64,000 bases of DNA, from assembly GCF_014652855.1 (NCBI RefSeq), contig NZ_BMZP01000014.1, positions 30,586 to 94,585 on the forward strand, read 5' to 3'. How positions within the stretch are numbered: the first letter of the stretch is position 1; every line of letters begins with the position of its first letter. The notes beneath the pieces are model-generated. The model did not search any database. It was not told where the DNA came from and saw nothing but the letters and a program-made list of their open reading frames with translations. Position numbers and translations under genes: made by a program. This document shows, piece after piece, positions 33,591 through 43,329 of the stretch. This DNA comes from Novosphingobium pokkalii. Its GTDB lineage: Bacteria > Pseudomonadota > Alphaproteobacteria > Sphingomonadales > Sphingomonadaceae.

Positions 33591-35126
33591 TTACGGCTTC
33601 GGCGTGGCCGGCTGAGCCGCACCTTGTGGCGCCTGCAACCCGCCACCCAGGGCCACGTAGAGCCCCACGGTATCCGACAGGCGCGCTGCCTTGGCTGCCA
33701 CGTATTGCGCCCGCGCGGTCTGAGCTACGGCGCTGGCGTTGAGCACTTGCAGCGTGCCAACCCCGCCCAGTTGCAACTGCCGTTTGACAAAGCCGAAGCT
33801 GGCCGAGGCCGCCGCATCGCCGCGCTCGGCGATCGACAGCGCCGTGGCATCGGCCGAAAGCGCGGTCAGCGCATTGCTGACATCGGCAAAGGCTTGAAGC
33901 GCCGTGCCGCGATAGCCTGCCTTGGCGGCGTCGAGCGCATGCTCGGCCGCCTGCTGCTGCCGCTTGAGCGATCCACCGTGGAAGATTGGTGCGGCAAGGC
34001 CACCCAGCAATTGCCAGAACGGGTTGCCATCGGCGAACATGCGGCCGAAATCCTCGGCCGTGCCGCCGGCCGTGGCCGATAGGGTCAGTTGCGGCAGCCG
34101 CGCGGCCATCGCCACTTTCACGTCGGCGGCCGCGCCTTCCAGCGTGGCCGCAGCCGCAGCCACGTCGGGCCGTGTCTTGAGCAAGTCCGCCGGCAAGGCC
34201 ATCGGCAGGTCGGCGGGCAAGGTCAGGTCTTCCAGCGCCGGCAAGGCGCCGCCCGAATCGAACACCGGCATGCCCGGCGCCTTGCCGATCAGGATCGAGA
34301 GCGCCGCCTGGTTGGCCGCGCTGGCGCGCACCAGCGGCGGCAGCGTGCCTTCGACCGCAGCCAGCGCGGCTTCCTGTGCAGCCACGTCAGACCGCCCCAC
34401 GGCGCCCAGCTTCTCGCGCTGGCGCAGCAGGTCCAGCACCTGGCGGTTGCTGGCGATGGCATCGCTGTTGGCGGCGATCTCGGCATCGAGCGCGGCATTC
34501 TGGATCACGGCCAGCACCACGTTGGCCGCCACCATCGAGCGCATCGCCTCGGCTTGCGCAGCGGCCACGGCAGCCGCTGCCTTGGCCGAGCGCACTCGCG
34601 CCGCGCCTCCGCCGAACAGATCGGGGGAGTAGCTGACGCTCACTTGCGCGGTGTGCAGCGAGAACACCTGCGGATCGGGATTGGCCAGCGGGGTGGACAA
34701 GCTGCGCGACAGGCGCTGCCGCTCGCTGGTCAGCCCGGCATCGAGTTGCGGCAGCAAGGCGCCGCGCGCCACGCCGACCAGGGCCTGCGCCTGGGCCAGC
34801 CGCGCCTTGGCCGCGATCAGATCGGCATTGGCAGTCAGCGCGCGGTCCACCAGGCTGTTGATCGCCGGGCTGCAGAACGCCAGCCACCAATCCTTGGCCA
34901 CCGGCGTGCCGGGATGGACGGTCTGCGCCGTGCCATCGTCGGCGGCGATCGGCTGACCCAGCAGATTGCCGGGCGCGCTGCCCGCCGGGGTTGGCGGCAT
35001 CGGCACCGCGACACTGTCGGTGATCGGCGGGGCCTTGGCCCTGGCAACCGGCGCCAGCGCGGTGGAGGCCAGCAGCACGCCGCCGGCAAGGGTGTGGAGC
35101 GAACGGCGCATCGGGAAACGGATCAT
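33591..35126 (-). CDS. Outer-membrane efflux channel (TolC/OprM family)
   Basis: A 511-residue outer-membrane factor that completes an RND efflux pump. It carries a signal peptide (AGGVLLASTALAPVARA) but no lipobox Cys, unlike many NodT-type relatives. Two repeated helical halves follow, with the hallmark Pro-rich LLPQLDAGLTSERQRL and the strand SVSYSPDLFGGGAARV, and again ARLPQLTLSATAGG and LAAPIFHGGSLKRQQ. It is the third gene of the operon; its ATG overlaps the pump stop by 4 bases. Confidence 0.88.
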   Translation of the reverse strand: MIRFPMRRSLHTLAGGVLLASTALAPVARAKAPPITDSVAVPMPPTPAGSAPGNLLGQPIAADDGTAQTVHPGTPVAKDWWLAFCSPAINSLVDRALTANADLIAAKARLAQAQALVGVARGALLPQLDAGLTSERQRLSRSLSTPLANPDPQVFSLHTAQVSVSYSPDLFGGGAARVRSAKAAAAVAAAQAEAMRSMVAANVVLAVIQNAALDAEIAANSDAIASNRQVLDLLRQREKLGAVGRSDVAAQEAALAAVEGTLPPLVRASAANQAALSILIGKAPGMPVFDSGGALPALEDLTLPADLPMALPADLLKTRPDVAAAAATLEGAAADVKVAMAARLPQLTLSATAGGTAEDFGRMFADGNPFWQLLGGLAAPIFHGGSLKRQQQAAEHALDAAKAGYRGTALQAFADVSNALTALSADATALSIAERGDAAASASFGFVKRQLQLGGVGTLQVLNASAVAQTARAQYVAAKAARLSDTVGLYVALGGGLQAPQGAAQPATPKP

Positions 35127-38100
35127 GCCGGCTCTCCTTCATGCGGCATTGCGGTATCCCCAGCATCGCCGTCCGCACCGGCGCGCTTGCGCGGCCCGGC
35201 CACCCGGCTGGAGAAACGGTTGATAAGCAAAGGCAGGACCAGCAGGATCAGGACCGGGGCCAGCGTCATGCCGCCCACCACCACCAAGGCCAGGGGCTTT
35301 TGCACCTGGCTGCCGATGCCGGTGGCGACCGCCGCCGGTGCCAGGCCGATCGCCGCCACCAGGCAGGTCATCAACACCGGCCGCAGCGAATTCGTCGTGG
35401 CGTGGCGCAGCGCGTCGAGCCGCGCCATGCCTTCGTCCATCGCCTGGTTGAAGCTGGTCACCAGCAAGATGCCGTCCATCACCGCGATGCCGAACAGCGC
35501 GACAAAGCCGATCGCTGCCGAGATCGAGAAGGCCGTGCCGGTCAGCATCAGCCCCAGCACCCCGCCAACCACCGCCATCGGGATCACCGAGAAGGCAAGC
35601 AGCGTATCGCGCAGCGAACGGAAGTTGGCATAGAGCAGGCCGAGCATCAGCAGAAGGCTGAGCGGCACGACGATTTCCAGCCGCGCCACGGCATTCTTGA
35701 GGTTGCTCATCTCGCCCGCCCATTCCAGCGTATAGCCAGCCGGCAGCACCACGTTCTTGGCAATGCGGGCCTGCGCTTCTTCCACCGCGCTGCCCAGGTC
35801 GCGATCGCGCACCGAGAACTTGATCGGAATGTAGCGCTCCTGGTGCTCGCGATAGATGAAGCTCGCCCCCGTGGTCAGGCGGATATCCGCCAGTTCCGAG
35901 AGCGGCACCGAAATCGCCGTGCCATCGGGCGCGGTCGCCCCCACGGTGATCCGCTTGACCGCTTCAAGGCTGTCACGCTGGTCAGCCTGGAGGCGAACCA
36001 TGATCGGGAAGTGGCGGTCGGTGTGCGGCTCATAGAGATCGCCCGGCGAAGTGCCACCGATCGCGGCCTGCACCGTCTGGTTGACGTCATCCACGCTCAG
36101 GCCATAGCGCGCGGCCTTTTCGCGATCGACGTCGATCCGCACGGTCGGCTGGCCCAGCGACTGGAAGATGCCCAAGTCGGTAATACCGCGCACCTTGGCC
36201 ATCTGATCGCGGATCTGGCCCGCGATCTTTTCCAGCGTCACCAGGTCAGGCCCGAACAGCTTGACCGAGTTGGCGCCCTTCACGCCCGATGCGGCTTCCT
36301 CCACGTTGTCCTCGATGATCTGCGAGAACGAGAAATCCACCCCCGGATAGCGCGATTGCAGCTTGGCCGAGAGATCGGCCACCAGCTTTTCCTTGTCCAT
36401 GCCCTTGGGCCATTCGTCGAACGGCTTCAACGGCACGAAGTATTCCACGTTGAAGAAGCCGGTCGCATCGGTGCCGTCGTCCGGGCGGCCGTGGGCGGAA
36501 AGCACCGCGGTCACTTCGGGATATTGCATGATGTCGCGGCGGATCGCGCGGGCCACCGGCTCACCCGCGTCGAGCGAGATCGCCGCCGGCAGCGAGGCGC
36601 GGATATACATGTTGCCTTCTTCCAGGTGCGGCAGGAACTCCACACCCAGCGAGCGTACGCCGATGAACGCGCCGATGACCATGGCCGCGCCCGCGCCGAT
36701 CGCCAGCAACTGGTTGCGGAAGCAGAACGCGGCAACCGGTTCGTAGACGCGGCGAATGCGCGAGACGAGCCAGGTTTCCGCCTCGTCCAGCTTGTCGGGC
36801 AGCATCATCGCCGAAAGCACCGGCGCCACGGTGAACGTGGCGATCAGGCCGCCGATGATGGCATAGGCATAGGTCTTGGCCATCGGGCCGAAGATGTGGC
36901 CTTCCACGCCGGTCAGGGTGAACAGCGGCAGGAAGCTGGTGATGATGATCGCGGCGGCAAAGAAGATGCCACGGCTCACTTCGTTGCTGGCTGCCAGCAC
37001 CGCGCCGATGCGGCTGGCAAAGGTATAGCGCCCGCCCTCGTGCGTTTCCACGTGATGGGATCGCTCGGCCATGTGCCGGAATATGTTCTCCACCATGATG
37101 ACGGTGGCATCCACCACCAGGCCGAAGTCCAGCGCACCTACCGACAGCAGGTTGGCGCTTTCCCCCTGCACCGTCAGGATCAGCACGGCAAAGGCCAGTG
37201 CGAAGGGAATAGTCGCCGCCACGATCAGCGCGCTGCGCAGGTTGCCCAGGAACGCCCATTGCAGGAAGAAGATCAGCAGCACGCCCGCGACCAGGTTTTC
37301 CATCACCGTGCGGGTGGTCACGCCGATCAGGTCTGAACGGTCGTAGATGCGTTCCAGGTGGACGCCCGGAGGCAGCACGCCGGTGCTGTTGATCTTGTCG
37401 ATCTCGGCCTTCACCGCCTGGATCGTCGGCATCGACTGCGCGCCACGGCGCATCAGCACGATGCCCTGCACGATGTCGTCATCGTTGTTGAGGCCGGCAA
37501 TGCCATTTCGCGGCATATTGCCGATCTTCACCGTGGCCACGTCCCGCACCAGCACCGGCGCGGTGCCATCGCGGCCCACCGGGGTGGTTTCCAGCGCATC
37601 GACCGACTGGATCAGGCCGATGCCGCGCACGATCGCGCTCTGCGCACCAAAGTTGATGGTCTGCCCACCGACGTTGGCATTGGCCTTGCCCAGCGCAGAG
37701 ATGACTTGCGCCACGGTCAGGTGGTGGGCCTGGAGCCGGTTGTTGTCGACCACCACGTCATAGCTGCGCAGCTTGCCGCCCCAGCCGGTCACGTCCACCA
37801 CGCCGGGGATGGCGCGGAAGCGGCGTTGCAGCACCCAGTCCTGCAAGGTCTTGAGATCTTCGACCGAATAGCCCTTCGGCGCGGCGATGCGATAGCGATA
37901 GATTTCGCCCACGGGGCTCGTCGGCGAAATCGTCGGCACTGCGCCGCCGGGCAATTGCGGCAACTGCGCCAGGCGATTGATCACCTGCTGCTGCGCCTGC
38001 TCGTAATTAAAATCGTACGTGAACTGGATCTTCACGTCCGACAGGCCGAACAGCGAGATCGCGCGGATCGCCGTCATGTGCGGCAGGCCCGACATCTGCA

Positions 38101-38308
38101 CTTCGATCGGGATCGTGATGTTGCGTTCCATCTCCTCGGCCGAAAGGCCCGAAGACTGCGTCACGATCTCGACCATCGGCGGAACCGGATCGGGATAGGC
38201 CTCGATGTTGAGGTTGTAGAAGGCAATCCCGCCCGCCACCAGCATGAGCACGAAGAAGGCCACGATGGTGAGGCGCTGCCCCAGCGCATAGCGTACGAGC
38301 TTGATCAT
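35123..38308 (-). CDS. Heavy-metal-type RND efflux pump (CzcA/CusA family)
   Basis: A 1061-residue proton-driven inner-membrane pump. The N-terminus (NLNIEAYPDPVPPMVEIVTQ) and the transmembrane helix 4 motif DFGLVVDATVIMVEN with its two Asp and one Glu place it in the heavy-metal efflux (HME) subfamily, not the multidrug group. Length and domain duplication are normal. It is flanked by adaptor and outer-membrane channel with 1- and 4-base overlaps, so all three parts of the pump are co-made. The exact metal cannot be told, and no metal-sensing regulator is next to the operon. Confidence 0.9.
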   Translation of the reverse strand: MIKLVRYALGQRLTIVAFFVLMLVAGGIAFYNLNIEAYPDPVPPMVEIVTQSSGLSAEEMERNITIPIEVQMSGLPHMTAIRAISLFGLSDVKIQFTYDFNYEQAQQQVINRLAQLPQLPGGAVPTISPTSPVGEIYRYRIAAPKGYSVEDLKTLQDWVLQRRFRAIPGVVDVTGWGGKLRSYDVVVDNNRLQAHHLTVAQVISALGKANANVGGQTINFGAQSAIVRGIGLIQSVDALETTPVGRDGTAPVLVRDVATVKIGNMPRNGIAGLNNDDDIVQGIVLMRRGAQSMPTIQAVKAEIDKINSTGVLPPGVHLERIYDRSDLIGVTTRTVMENLVAGVLLIFFLQWAFLGNLRSALIVAATIPFALAFAVLILTVQGESANLLSVGALDFGLVVDATVIMVENIFRHMAERSHHVETHEGGRYTFASRIGAVLAASNEVSRGIFFAAAIIITSFLPLFTLTGVEGHIFGPMAKTYAYAIIGGLIATFTVAPVLSAMMLPDKLDEAETWLVSRIRRVYEPVAAFCFRNQLLAIGAGAAMVIGAFIGVRSLGVEFLPHLEEGNMYIRASLPAAISLDAGEPVARAIRRDIMQYPEVTAVLSAHGRPDDGTDATGFFNVEYFVPLKPFDEWPKGMDKEKLVADLSAKLQSRYPGVDFSFSQIIEDNVEEAASGVKGANSVKLFGPDLVTLEKIAGQIRDQMAKVRGITDLGIFQSLGQPTVRIDVDREKAARYGLSVDDVNQTVQAAIGGTSPGDLYEPHTDRHFPIMVRLQADQRDSLEAVKRITVGATAPDGTAISVPLSELADIRLTTGASFIYREHQERYIPIKFSVRDRDLGSAVEEAQARIAKNVVLPAGYTLEWAGEMSNLKNAVARLEIVVPLSLLLMLGLLYANFRSLRDTLLAFSVIPMAVVGGVLGLMLTGTAFSISAAIGFVALFGIAVMDGILLVTSFNQAMDEGMARLDALRHATTNSLRPVLMTCLVAAIGLAPAAVATGIGSQVQKPLALVVVGGMTLAPVLILLVLPLLINRFSSRVAGPRKRAGADGDAGDTAMPHEGEPA

Positions 38309-39546
38309 CAGTCGAGACCTGCTTCGTTCACGAAGATGGCCCCTTGCGTCACCACCTTCTCACCGGGGTTGAGGCCCGAGATGATCGTCACCCGGCCATC
38401 GTGGCTTTCGCCGGTGACCACGTCGCGCGCCTTCACGCGGCCGTGACCCAGCCACACCCACACGCGGGCGCTGTCGCCTTCATGGATCACCGCTTCGGTG
38501 GGCAGGCTCAGCAGGCGCGGCGCGACCGGCGCCGGGTTCACTTCCTTTTCCGGCGTCTCGATGGTGAAGTTGGCAAACATCTGCGGCTTGAGTGCGCCAT
38601 CAGGGTTGGGGATCGTGGCGCGCACCTGCAAGCGATGCGAGACCGGATCGATCTGCGCGCCCACGTTGTCGATCGTGGCGTCGAACGTGCGGCCGGGGAA
38701 GGCCGTGGCCGTGACCACCACCTTGTCACCCAGGTGCACGCGCGACGCGTCGCTTTCGGCCACTTGCGCCACCAGCCACACGCGCGAAAGGTCGGCGATC
38801 AGGAAGGCAGGCTGGCTGCCCGCCGCATTGGCACCACCGGCCACATACTGCCCCTGCGCGATCGAGCGGGTGACCACCACGCCACCGATCGGCGCGCGCA
38901 GCACGGCATCGCTGCCGCCGCCGTTGCCCGCGCCGAACACGCCCAGCTTGGCCCGGGCCGCCGTCACTGCCGCATCGGCAATGCCCAGTTGCGATTGCGC
39001 CGCCACCAGATCACTGCGCGCCTGTTGCAGGTCTTTCAGCGCGCCACCCGCGCTGCGATAGATTTCCTCGGCCCGCTGGGCATTCTCGCTGGCCACACGC
39101 ACTTGCGCAGCGGCGCTGGTGCGTTGCGCCAGGGCAGCGGCCAGCGCGTTGCGCGCATCGGCAATGTCGGTGGTGTGCACCGACAGCAGCGGGCTGCCGG
39201 CCTTCACGCGGTCGCCGTTCTGCACGAAGACCTGCTGCACCTGGCCCGAATAGGGCAGGAACACCGGCGTGGAGCGCGTGTCATCGACCGCGATCTGGCC
39301 GCTCGCGCCGGTGCGGGCAAAGCCATCGTCCGCGCCGGCCGTCTCGATCTTGAGGCTGGCCACCTGGCTGTCCGTGAGTTGCACTTCGCCGGCCGGCAGC
39401 GGCGCCGGCACCGGTTCGGGCTGATGCATCCAGGAATGCAGGGCGCTGGCCCCGGTGGCCACCAGGGCCACGGCGGCCGCCGACAGGGCGAGCACCCTGA
39501 TCTGCTTGGCGCGGGACATCTGCGGCACGGCGTGTTCGAAATTCAT
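38308..39546 (-). CDS. RND periplasmic adaptor (membrane fusion protein)
   Basis: A 412-residue adaptor linking pump and outer-membrane channel, similar to CzcB. It has an N-terminal anchor (VLALSAAAVALVATGASAL), a barrel-sandwich/lipoyl region (FLPYSGQVQQVFVQNGDRVK and DAVLRAPIGGVVVTRSIAQG) split by a long helical hairpin (residues about 130-200), and a beta-barrel with VHLGDKVVVTATAFPGRTF. No His-rich metal-binding extension is seen. First gene of the operon; its stop overlaps the pump start (TGATG). Confidence 0.9.
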   Translation of the reverse strand: MNFEHAVPQMSRAKQIRVLALSAAAVALVATGASALHSWMHQPEPVPAPLPAGEVQLTDSQVASLKIETAGADDGFARTGASGQIAVDDTRSTPVFLPYSGQVQQVFVQNGDRVKAGSPLLSVHTTDIADARNALAAALAQRTSAAAQVRVASENAQRAEEIYRSAGGALKDLQQARSDLVAAQSQLGIADAAVTAARAKLGVFGAGNGGGSDAVLRAPIGGVVVTRSIAQGQYVAGGANAAGSQPAFLIADLSRVWLVAQVAESDASRVHLGDKVVVTATAFPGRTFDATIDNVGAQIDPVSHRLQVRATIPNPDGALKPQMFANFTIETPEKEVNPAPVAPRLLSLPTEAVIHEGDSARVWVWLGHGRVKARDVVTGESHDGRVTIISGLNPGEKVVTQGAIFVNEAGLD

Positions 39547-39788
39547 GGCGCGCGGTTCTTCTCTTCGGTCCGAAAGATGGCAACCTGTCTATCAACCGTT
39601 GCAGGCAAGAGACAGGCCGATGCTGCCCTCTGGCGTATGCCGCCTTTCCGCCCCCCTAGCGGCCGCGTTAAATTACCGTAATGCTGGGCGCACGCCGCCC
39701 CGGGCCAATCGATGGATGCATTCGGCCGCATTCCCGCCTAGGGTTGTCCGCAGACCGTCACACCTGCAACAAATTCGCGGAGCATCTC

Positions 39789-41099
39789 TTGGCCCGGCGC
39801 CTTACGCTTACCATCGTCATCGCCATGATCCTCGGCATCGCCACGGGCTATGCGCTCAACCGCGCGCTGCCGGCCGACAGCACCACGCTGGCCAGTGCGG
39901 CCGAAACGCTGAAGCTGCTGCCCGATGTGTTCCTGCGCCTGATCAAGATGATCATCGCGCCACTGATCCTGGCCACGCTGGTCTCGGGCATTGCCGGCAT
40001 GGGAGACAGCGCGGCCCTGGGCCGCATCGGCGGCCGCGCGCTCGGCTGGTTCATCACCGCCAGTCTGATCTCGATCAGCCTCGGCCTGATGCTGGTGAAC
40101 CTGTTCCGCCCCGGCCATGGCCTGCAATTTGCCGCCAGTGGCAAAGTCGGCGATCTCGCCACGGCCGATTTCACCGTGCACCACTTCGTGTTGCAGATCG
40201 TGCCGACCAGCCTGCTTGATGCCATGGCGCAGAACAACGTACTGCAAATCCTGGTGTTCTCGCTGTTTGCCGGCCTGGCCCTCTCCGCCATCGGCGAAAA
40301 GGGCGCGCCGCTGCTGCGCGGGGCTGAGGCCCTGGCCAGCCTGATGCTGACCATGACCGACTATGTGATGAAGGCTGCCCCACTCGCCGTGTTCGGCGCG
40401 CTGGCCGCCGTGGTCGCCACCAAGGGTCTGGGCATCATCGTCACCTATGGCGTGTTCGTCTCGGAATTCTATTTCGCGCTGGCCTTGCTGTGGGGCCTGC
40501 TGCTGGGCATGGGCGGCATTTTCCTGGGGCGCCGCATTCTCCTGCTGGCGCGCTACATCCGTGAGCCGGTCCTGCTCGCCTTTTCCACGGCCAGTTCGGA
40601 AAGCGCCTTGCCGCGCCTGTTCGAACAGCTCGACCGCTTCGGCGTGCCGCGCCGCATCTCAGGCTTCGTCCTGCCACTGGGCTATTCGTTCAACCTCGAT
40701 GGCTCGATGATGTACACCAGCTTTGCCACGATGTTCATCGCGCAGGCCTACAACATCCCGCTGTCGTGGCAGCAGCAGATCGCCATGCTGCTCACCCTCA
40801 TGGTCACGTCAAAGGGCATTGCCGGCGTGCCGCGCGCCAGCCTGGTGGTGATCGCCGCCACGCTCACCCAGTTCGGCCTGCCGGTGGAAGGCATTGCCCT
40901 GCTGCTTGGCGTGGACACCTTCCTCGACATGGGCCGCACCGCCACCAACGTGGTTGGCAACGCGGTCGCCACGGCGGTGATCACCCGTTGGGAAGGCATG
41001 CTCCAGGTGCCGCTCGACCCCGACGCGCCGGCGCCGGTGCCGCCGCACGACACCCCCGAGCACGGCCGGCGCGGGCTGAATCTGGACCAAGGCCAGTAG
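39789..41099 (+). CDS. Dicarboxylate/amino acid:cation symporter (DAACS family)
   Basis: A 436-residue inner-membrane symporter of the GltP/DctA type. Key elements are the Ser-rich hairpin FSTASSESALP, the conserved GYSFNLDGSMMY of helix 7, and the substrate-site GVDTFLDMGRTATNVVGNAV of helix 8, where the second Asp and Arg help choose between aspartate/glutamate and C4-dicarboxylates. The TTG at 39789 is chosen because CGGAG lies 6-7 bases upstream and the first helix starts right after; the frame runs on upstream. A composite palindromic repeat follows the gene. Confidence 0.88.
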   Translation: MARRLTLTIVIAMILGIATGYALNRALPADSTTLASAAETLKLLPDVFLRLIKMIIAPLILATLVSGIAGMGDSAALGRIGGRALGWFITASLISISLGLMLVNLFRPGHGLQFAASGKVGDLATADFTVHHFVLQIVPTSLLDAMAQNNVLQILVFSLFAGLALSAIGEKGAPLLRGAEALASLMLTMTDYVMKAAPLAVFGALAAVVATKGLGIIVTYGVFVSEFYFALALLWGLLLGMGGIFLGRRILLLARYIREPVLLAFSTASSESALPRLFEQLDRFGVPRRISGFVLPLGYSFNLDGSMMYTSFATMFIAQAYNIPLSWQQQIAMLLTLMVTSKGIAGVPRASLVVIAATLTQFGLPVEGIALLLGVDTFLDMGRTATNVVGNAVATAVITRWEGMLQVPLDPDAPAPVPPHDTPEHGRRGLNLDQGQ

Positions 41100-41110
41100 G
41101 GCCCCGTTTT

Positions 41111-41242
41111 GAAAATGCGCCAAGGCGCATTTTCGTTGCGGCACCGGCCCACTCCCCCACCCGACCTCCCATAGGGTACTATCGTTGGGGGGTCGGGTGG
41201 GGGAGTGGGCCGGTGCCGCAAATCCGGCTTTGCCGGATTTCC
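41111..41242. repeat. Composite palindromic repeat, copy 2
   Basis: Order of modules: hairpin gaaaatgcgcc-aa-ggcgcattttc (41111-41134); an 82-base near-perfect inverted repeat with 33-base arms (41138-41170 and 41187-41219, one mismatch) around the core ATAGGGTACTATCGTT (41171-41186); and hairpin aaatccggc-ttt-gccggattt (41220-41240). It fills the gap between the converging symporter and lipoprotein genes. The first hairpin could terminate transcription. Confidence 0.9.
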
Positions 41243-41258
41243 AAACAATCTCAAAAAC

Positions 41259-41657
41259 CTATTTCGCCAGCGTCACCGGCTGGAATTGGCCCAGCCCGCA
41301 CGATCCGCGCGGGCCACCGCCGCCGCCGGTCTGGAGCACGGTGATGATGTCCACGCTGCACAACTGCGCCTGGCTGGTGGCATAGCCGAAGGTCTGCTGA
41401 AACCCCAGGCCGCTGCATCGCTGCGGCAGCACGTTGCGATACCAATGGCTGCCCACGCGGAAATCGATCGTCCAGTCGTCGCGCACCCGGCTTTCGCTGA
41501 TCTGGCCGAGCGGAATGCAGTTCTGCGCCGGGCCGATCGGCGTGGCGGCCGGCGTCTTGGGCGACTGGCCCGCCGCACTGGCGGTTTGCGGGCCATCGCC
41601 GGGCGTGCAGGCCGCCAGGGCGATGAGCAAGGCGGCAACCGGGATCGAACGAACCAT
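41259..41657 (-). CDS. Small lipoprotein, DUF6491-like
   Basis: A 132-residue lipoprotein with signal VAALLIALAAC, the lipid-anchored Cys at residue 17. The mature domain carries four spaced Cys (NCIPLGQI, QRCSGLGF, AQLCSVDI, GSCGLGQF), likely two disulfides, in the pattern of the DUF6491 family. Function unknown; periplasmic. It lies 31 bases downstream of nth on the same strand and may be transcribed with dapB and nth. Confidence 0.72.
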   Translation of the reverse strand: MVRSIPVAALLIALAACTPGDGPQTASAAGQSPKTPAATPIGPAQNCIPLGQISESRVRDDWTIDFRVGSHWYRNVLPQRCSGLGFQQTFGYATSQAQLCSVDIITVLQTGGGGGPRGSCGLGQFQPVTLAK

Positions 41658-41688
41658 GGCATCCTCTCCTCAGGGTGGCCCTTGGCGC

Positions 41689-42378
41689 TCAAGCCTTCTT
41701 CGTGCGCGCCACTTTCTTCTTGGTAACCGGCGGCTTGGCCCCCTGTTCCAGAACCTTGCCCTTGAATCCGCAAAGGTCAACCACCCCGCAGCGCCAGCAT
41801 TCGGGCGTGCGCGCCTTGCACACATAGCGCCCATGCAGGATCAGCCAGTGATGCGCGCCCAGCCGGAACGGCCCGGGCACTTTCTTGTCGAGCCCGGCTT
41901 CCACCGCCTCGGGCGTCTTGCCCTTGGCCAGGCCGGTGCGGTTGCCCACGCGAAAGATATGCGTGTCCACCGCAAAGGTCTCCATGCCGAACGCGGTGTT
42001 GAGCACCACGTTCGCGGTCTTGCGCCCCACGCCGGGCAGCGCGGTCAAGGCATCGCGATCGGCCGGCACTTCGCCGCCATGGTCGCGCACCAGGATTTCC
42101 GACAGCGCGATCACGTTCTTGGCCTTGGTGTTGAACAGGCCGATCGACTTGATGTGCGCTTTCAGGCCTTCCTCGCCCAGCGCCACCATCTGCGCGGGAG
42201 TCTTGACCTCCTCGAACAGCCGCCGCGTCGCCTTGTTCACCCCCACGTCGGTCGCCTGCGCGGAAATCGTCACCGCCACCAGCAACTGATAGGTGTTGCC
42301 ATAGGCCAGTTCCGTCTCGGGCGCAGGGTTGGCCTCGGCCAGGCGGCGGAAGAACTCGAAGATCTGGTCTTTCTTCAA
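41689..42378 (-). CDS. nth: Endonuclease III (DNA glycosylase/AP lyase)
   Basis: Base-excision repair enzyme removing oxidised pyrimidines. The 229-residue protein shows the HhH-GPD motif LPGVGRKTANVVL with catalytic Lys, the catalytic Asp in AVDTHIFRV, and the iron-sulfur loop C-x6-C-x2-C-x5-C (CKARTPECWRCGVVDLC). A basic tail (KKKVARTKK) extends the C-terminus. The start codon is TTG, overlapping the dapB stop (TTGA), so translation is coupled to dapB. Confidence 0.95.
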   Translation of the reverse strand: MKKDQIFEFFRRLAEANPAPETELAYGNTYQLLVAVTISAQATDVGVNKATRRLFEEVKTPAQMVALGEEGLKAHIKSIGLFNTKAKNVIALSEILVRDHGGEVPADRDALTALPGVGRKTANVVLNTAFGMETFAVDTHIFRVGNRTGLAKGKTPEAVEAGLDKKVPGPFRLGAHHWLILHGRYVCKARTPECWRCGVVDLCGFKGKVLEQGAKPPVTKKKVARTKKA

Positions 42379-43118
42379 GGCCGTTCCTCGCCCAGCCCCA
42401 GCACTTGCGGCATGGTGTAGCGACCGGGTTCGCGGGCAAGCAGCCAGTCTGCCGCGCGGATCGCCCCCTTGGCAAAGATGCCCCGGTTTTCCGCCATGTG
42501 CGACAGGCTCAGGCGCTCGTTGTCGGCCAGGAAATGCACGGTGTGATCGCCCGCCACGCTGCCGCCGCGCAGCGCGGCAAAGCCGATCGTGCCCGCCTCG
42601 CGCTGGCCGGTGATACCATCGCGCCCGCGCACAGCCACGTCCTTGAGGCCCACCTGCCGCCCGCGCGCCGCTGCCTCGCCCAGCAGCAGCGCGGTGCCCG
42701 ATGGCGCGTCCACTTTCATGCGGTGGTGCGTCTCGACAATCTCGATGTCCCAGTCCTCGCCCAGCCGCGCCGCCGCTTCCTGCACCAGGTGGGCCAGCAG
42801 CGTGACGCCCAGCGAGGTATTCCCGGTCTGGAGCACGGGAATCGAAACCGCCGCCGCGTCGATCAGCCAGTGGTGGCGCTCTTCCAGCCCGGTGGTGCCC
42901 ACCACGATCGGCTTGCCCGCGTGGATCGCCGCGTCGAGATTGAATTCCAGCGCCGCCGGGGCCGAGAAATCCACCAGCACATCGCTCGCCTGCGCGAGGG
43001 CCGCCGCATCGCCATCCCGGTCGATCCCGCCGGCCAGGTCATGCCCGGCGGCGACCACGGCAGCCTGCAAGGCCTGCCCCATGCGCCCCGCGCTGCCGAT
43101 GATGCCGATCCGTGCCAT
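42375..43118 (-). CDS. dapB: 4-hydroxy-tetrahydrodipicolinate reductase
   Basis: NAD(P)H-dependent step of lysine and diaminopimelate synthesis. The 247-residue protein has the nucleotide loop IGIIGSAGRMGQALQ, the VVGTTGL turn, and the signature HHRMKVDAPSGTALLLGE with the catalytic His/Lys and substrate-binding SGT. Start MARIGII is at the first residue of the Rossmann strand; an upstream extension in frame is not coding. Its stop overlaps the TTG of nth. Confidence 0.95.
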   Translation of the reverse strand: MARIGIIGSAGRMGQALQAAVVAAGHDLAGGIDRDGDAAALAQASDVLVDFSAPAALEFNLDAAIHAGKPIVVGTTGLEERHHWLIDAAAVSIPVLQTGNTSLGVTLLAHLVQEAAARLGEDWDIEIVETHHRMKVDAPSGTALLLGEAAARGRQVGLKDVAVRGRDGITGQREAGTIGFAALRGGSVAGDHTVHFLADNERLSLSHMAENRGIFAKGAIRAADWLLAREPGRYTMPQVLGLGEERP

Positions 43119-43329
43119 GTCGCTATCCCCGCAATGTTTCCGCGCCTCCATAAGACCGCACCCTTGCGGGGTCGAGCCGGAAAGCGGCCTGGAATGTCGC
43201 TGGCCTCGCCCATCCACCTGCGATGAATCCCGTAAAGTATAGCCCACGGTAATTTCATCCACACTGTTTAAAACCGATAGCATCGATGCCTTGCGTCAAG
43301 GCAAGGCGAGAATTCGGATGGAGTCCACA

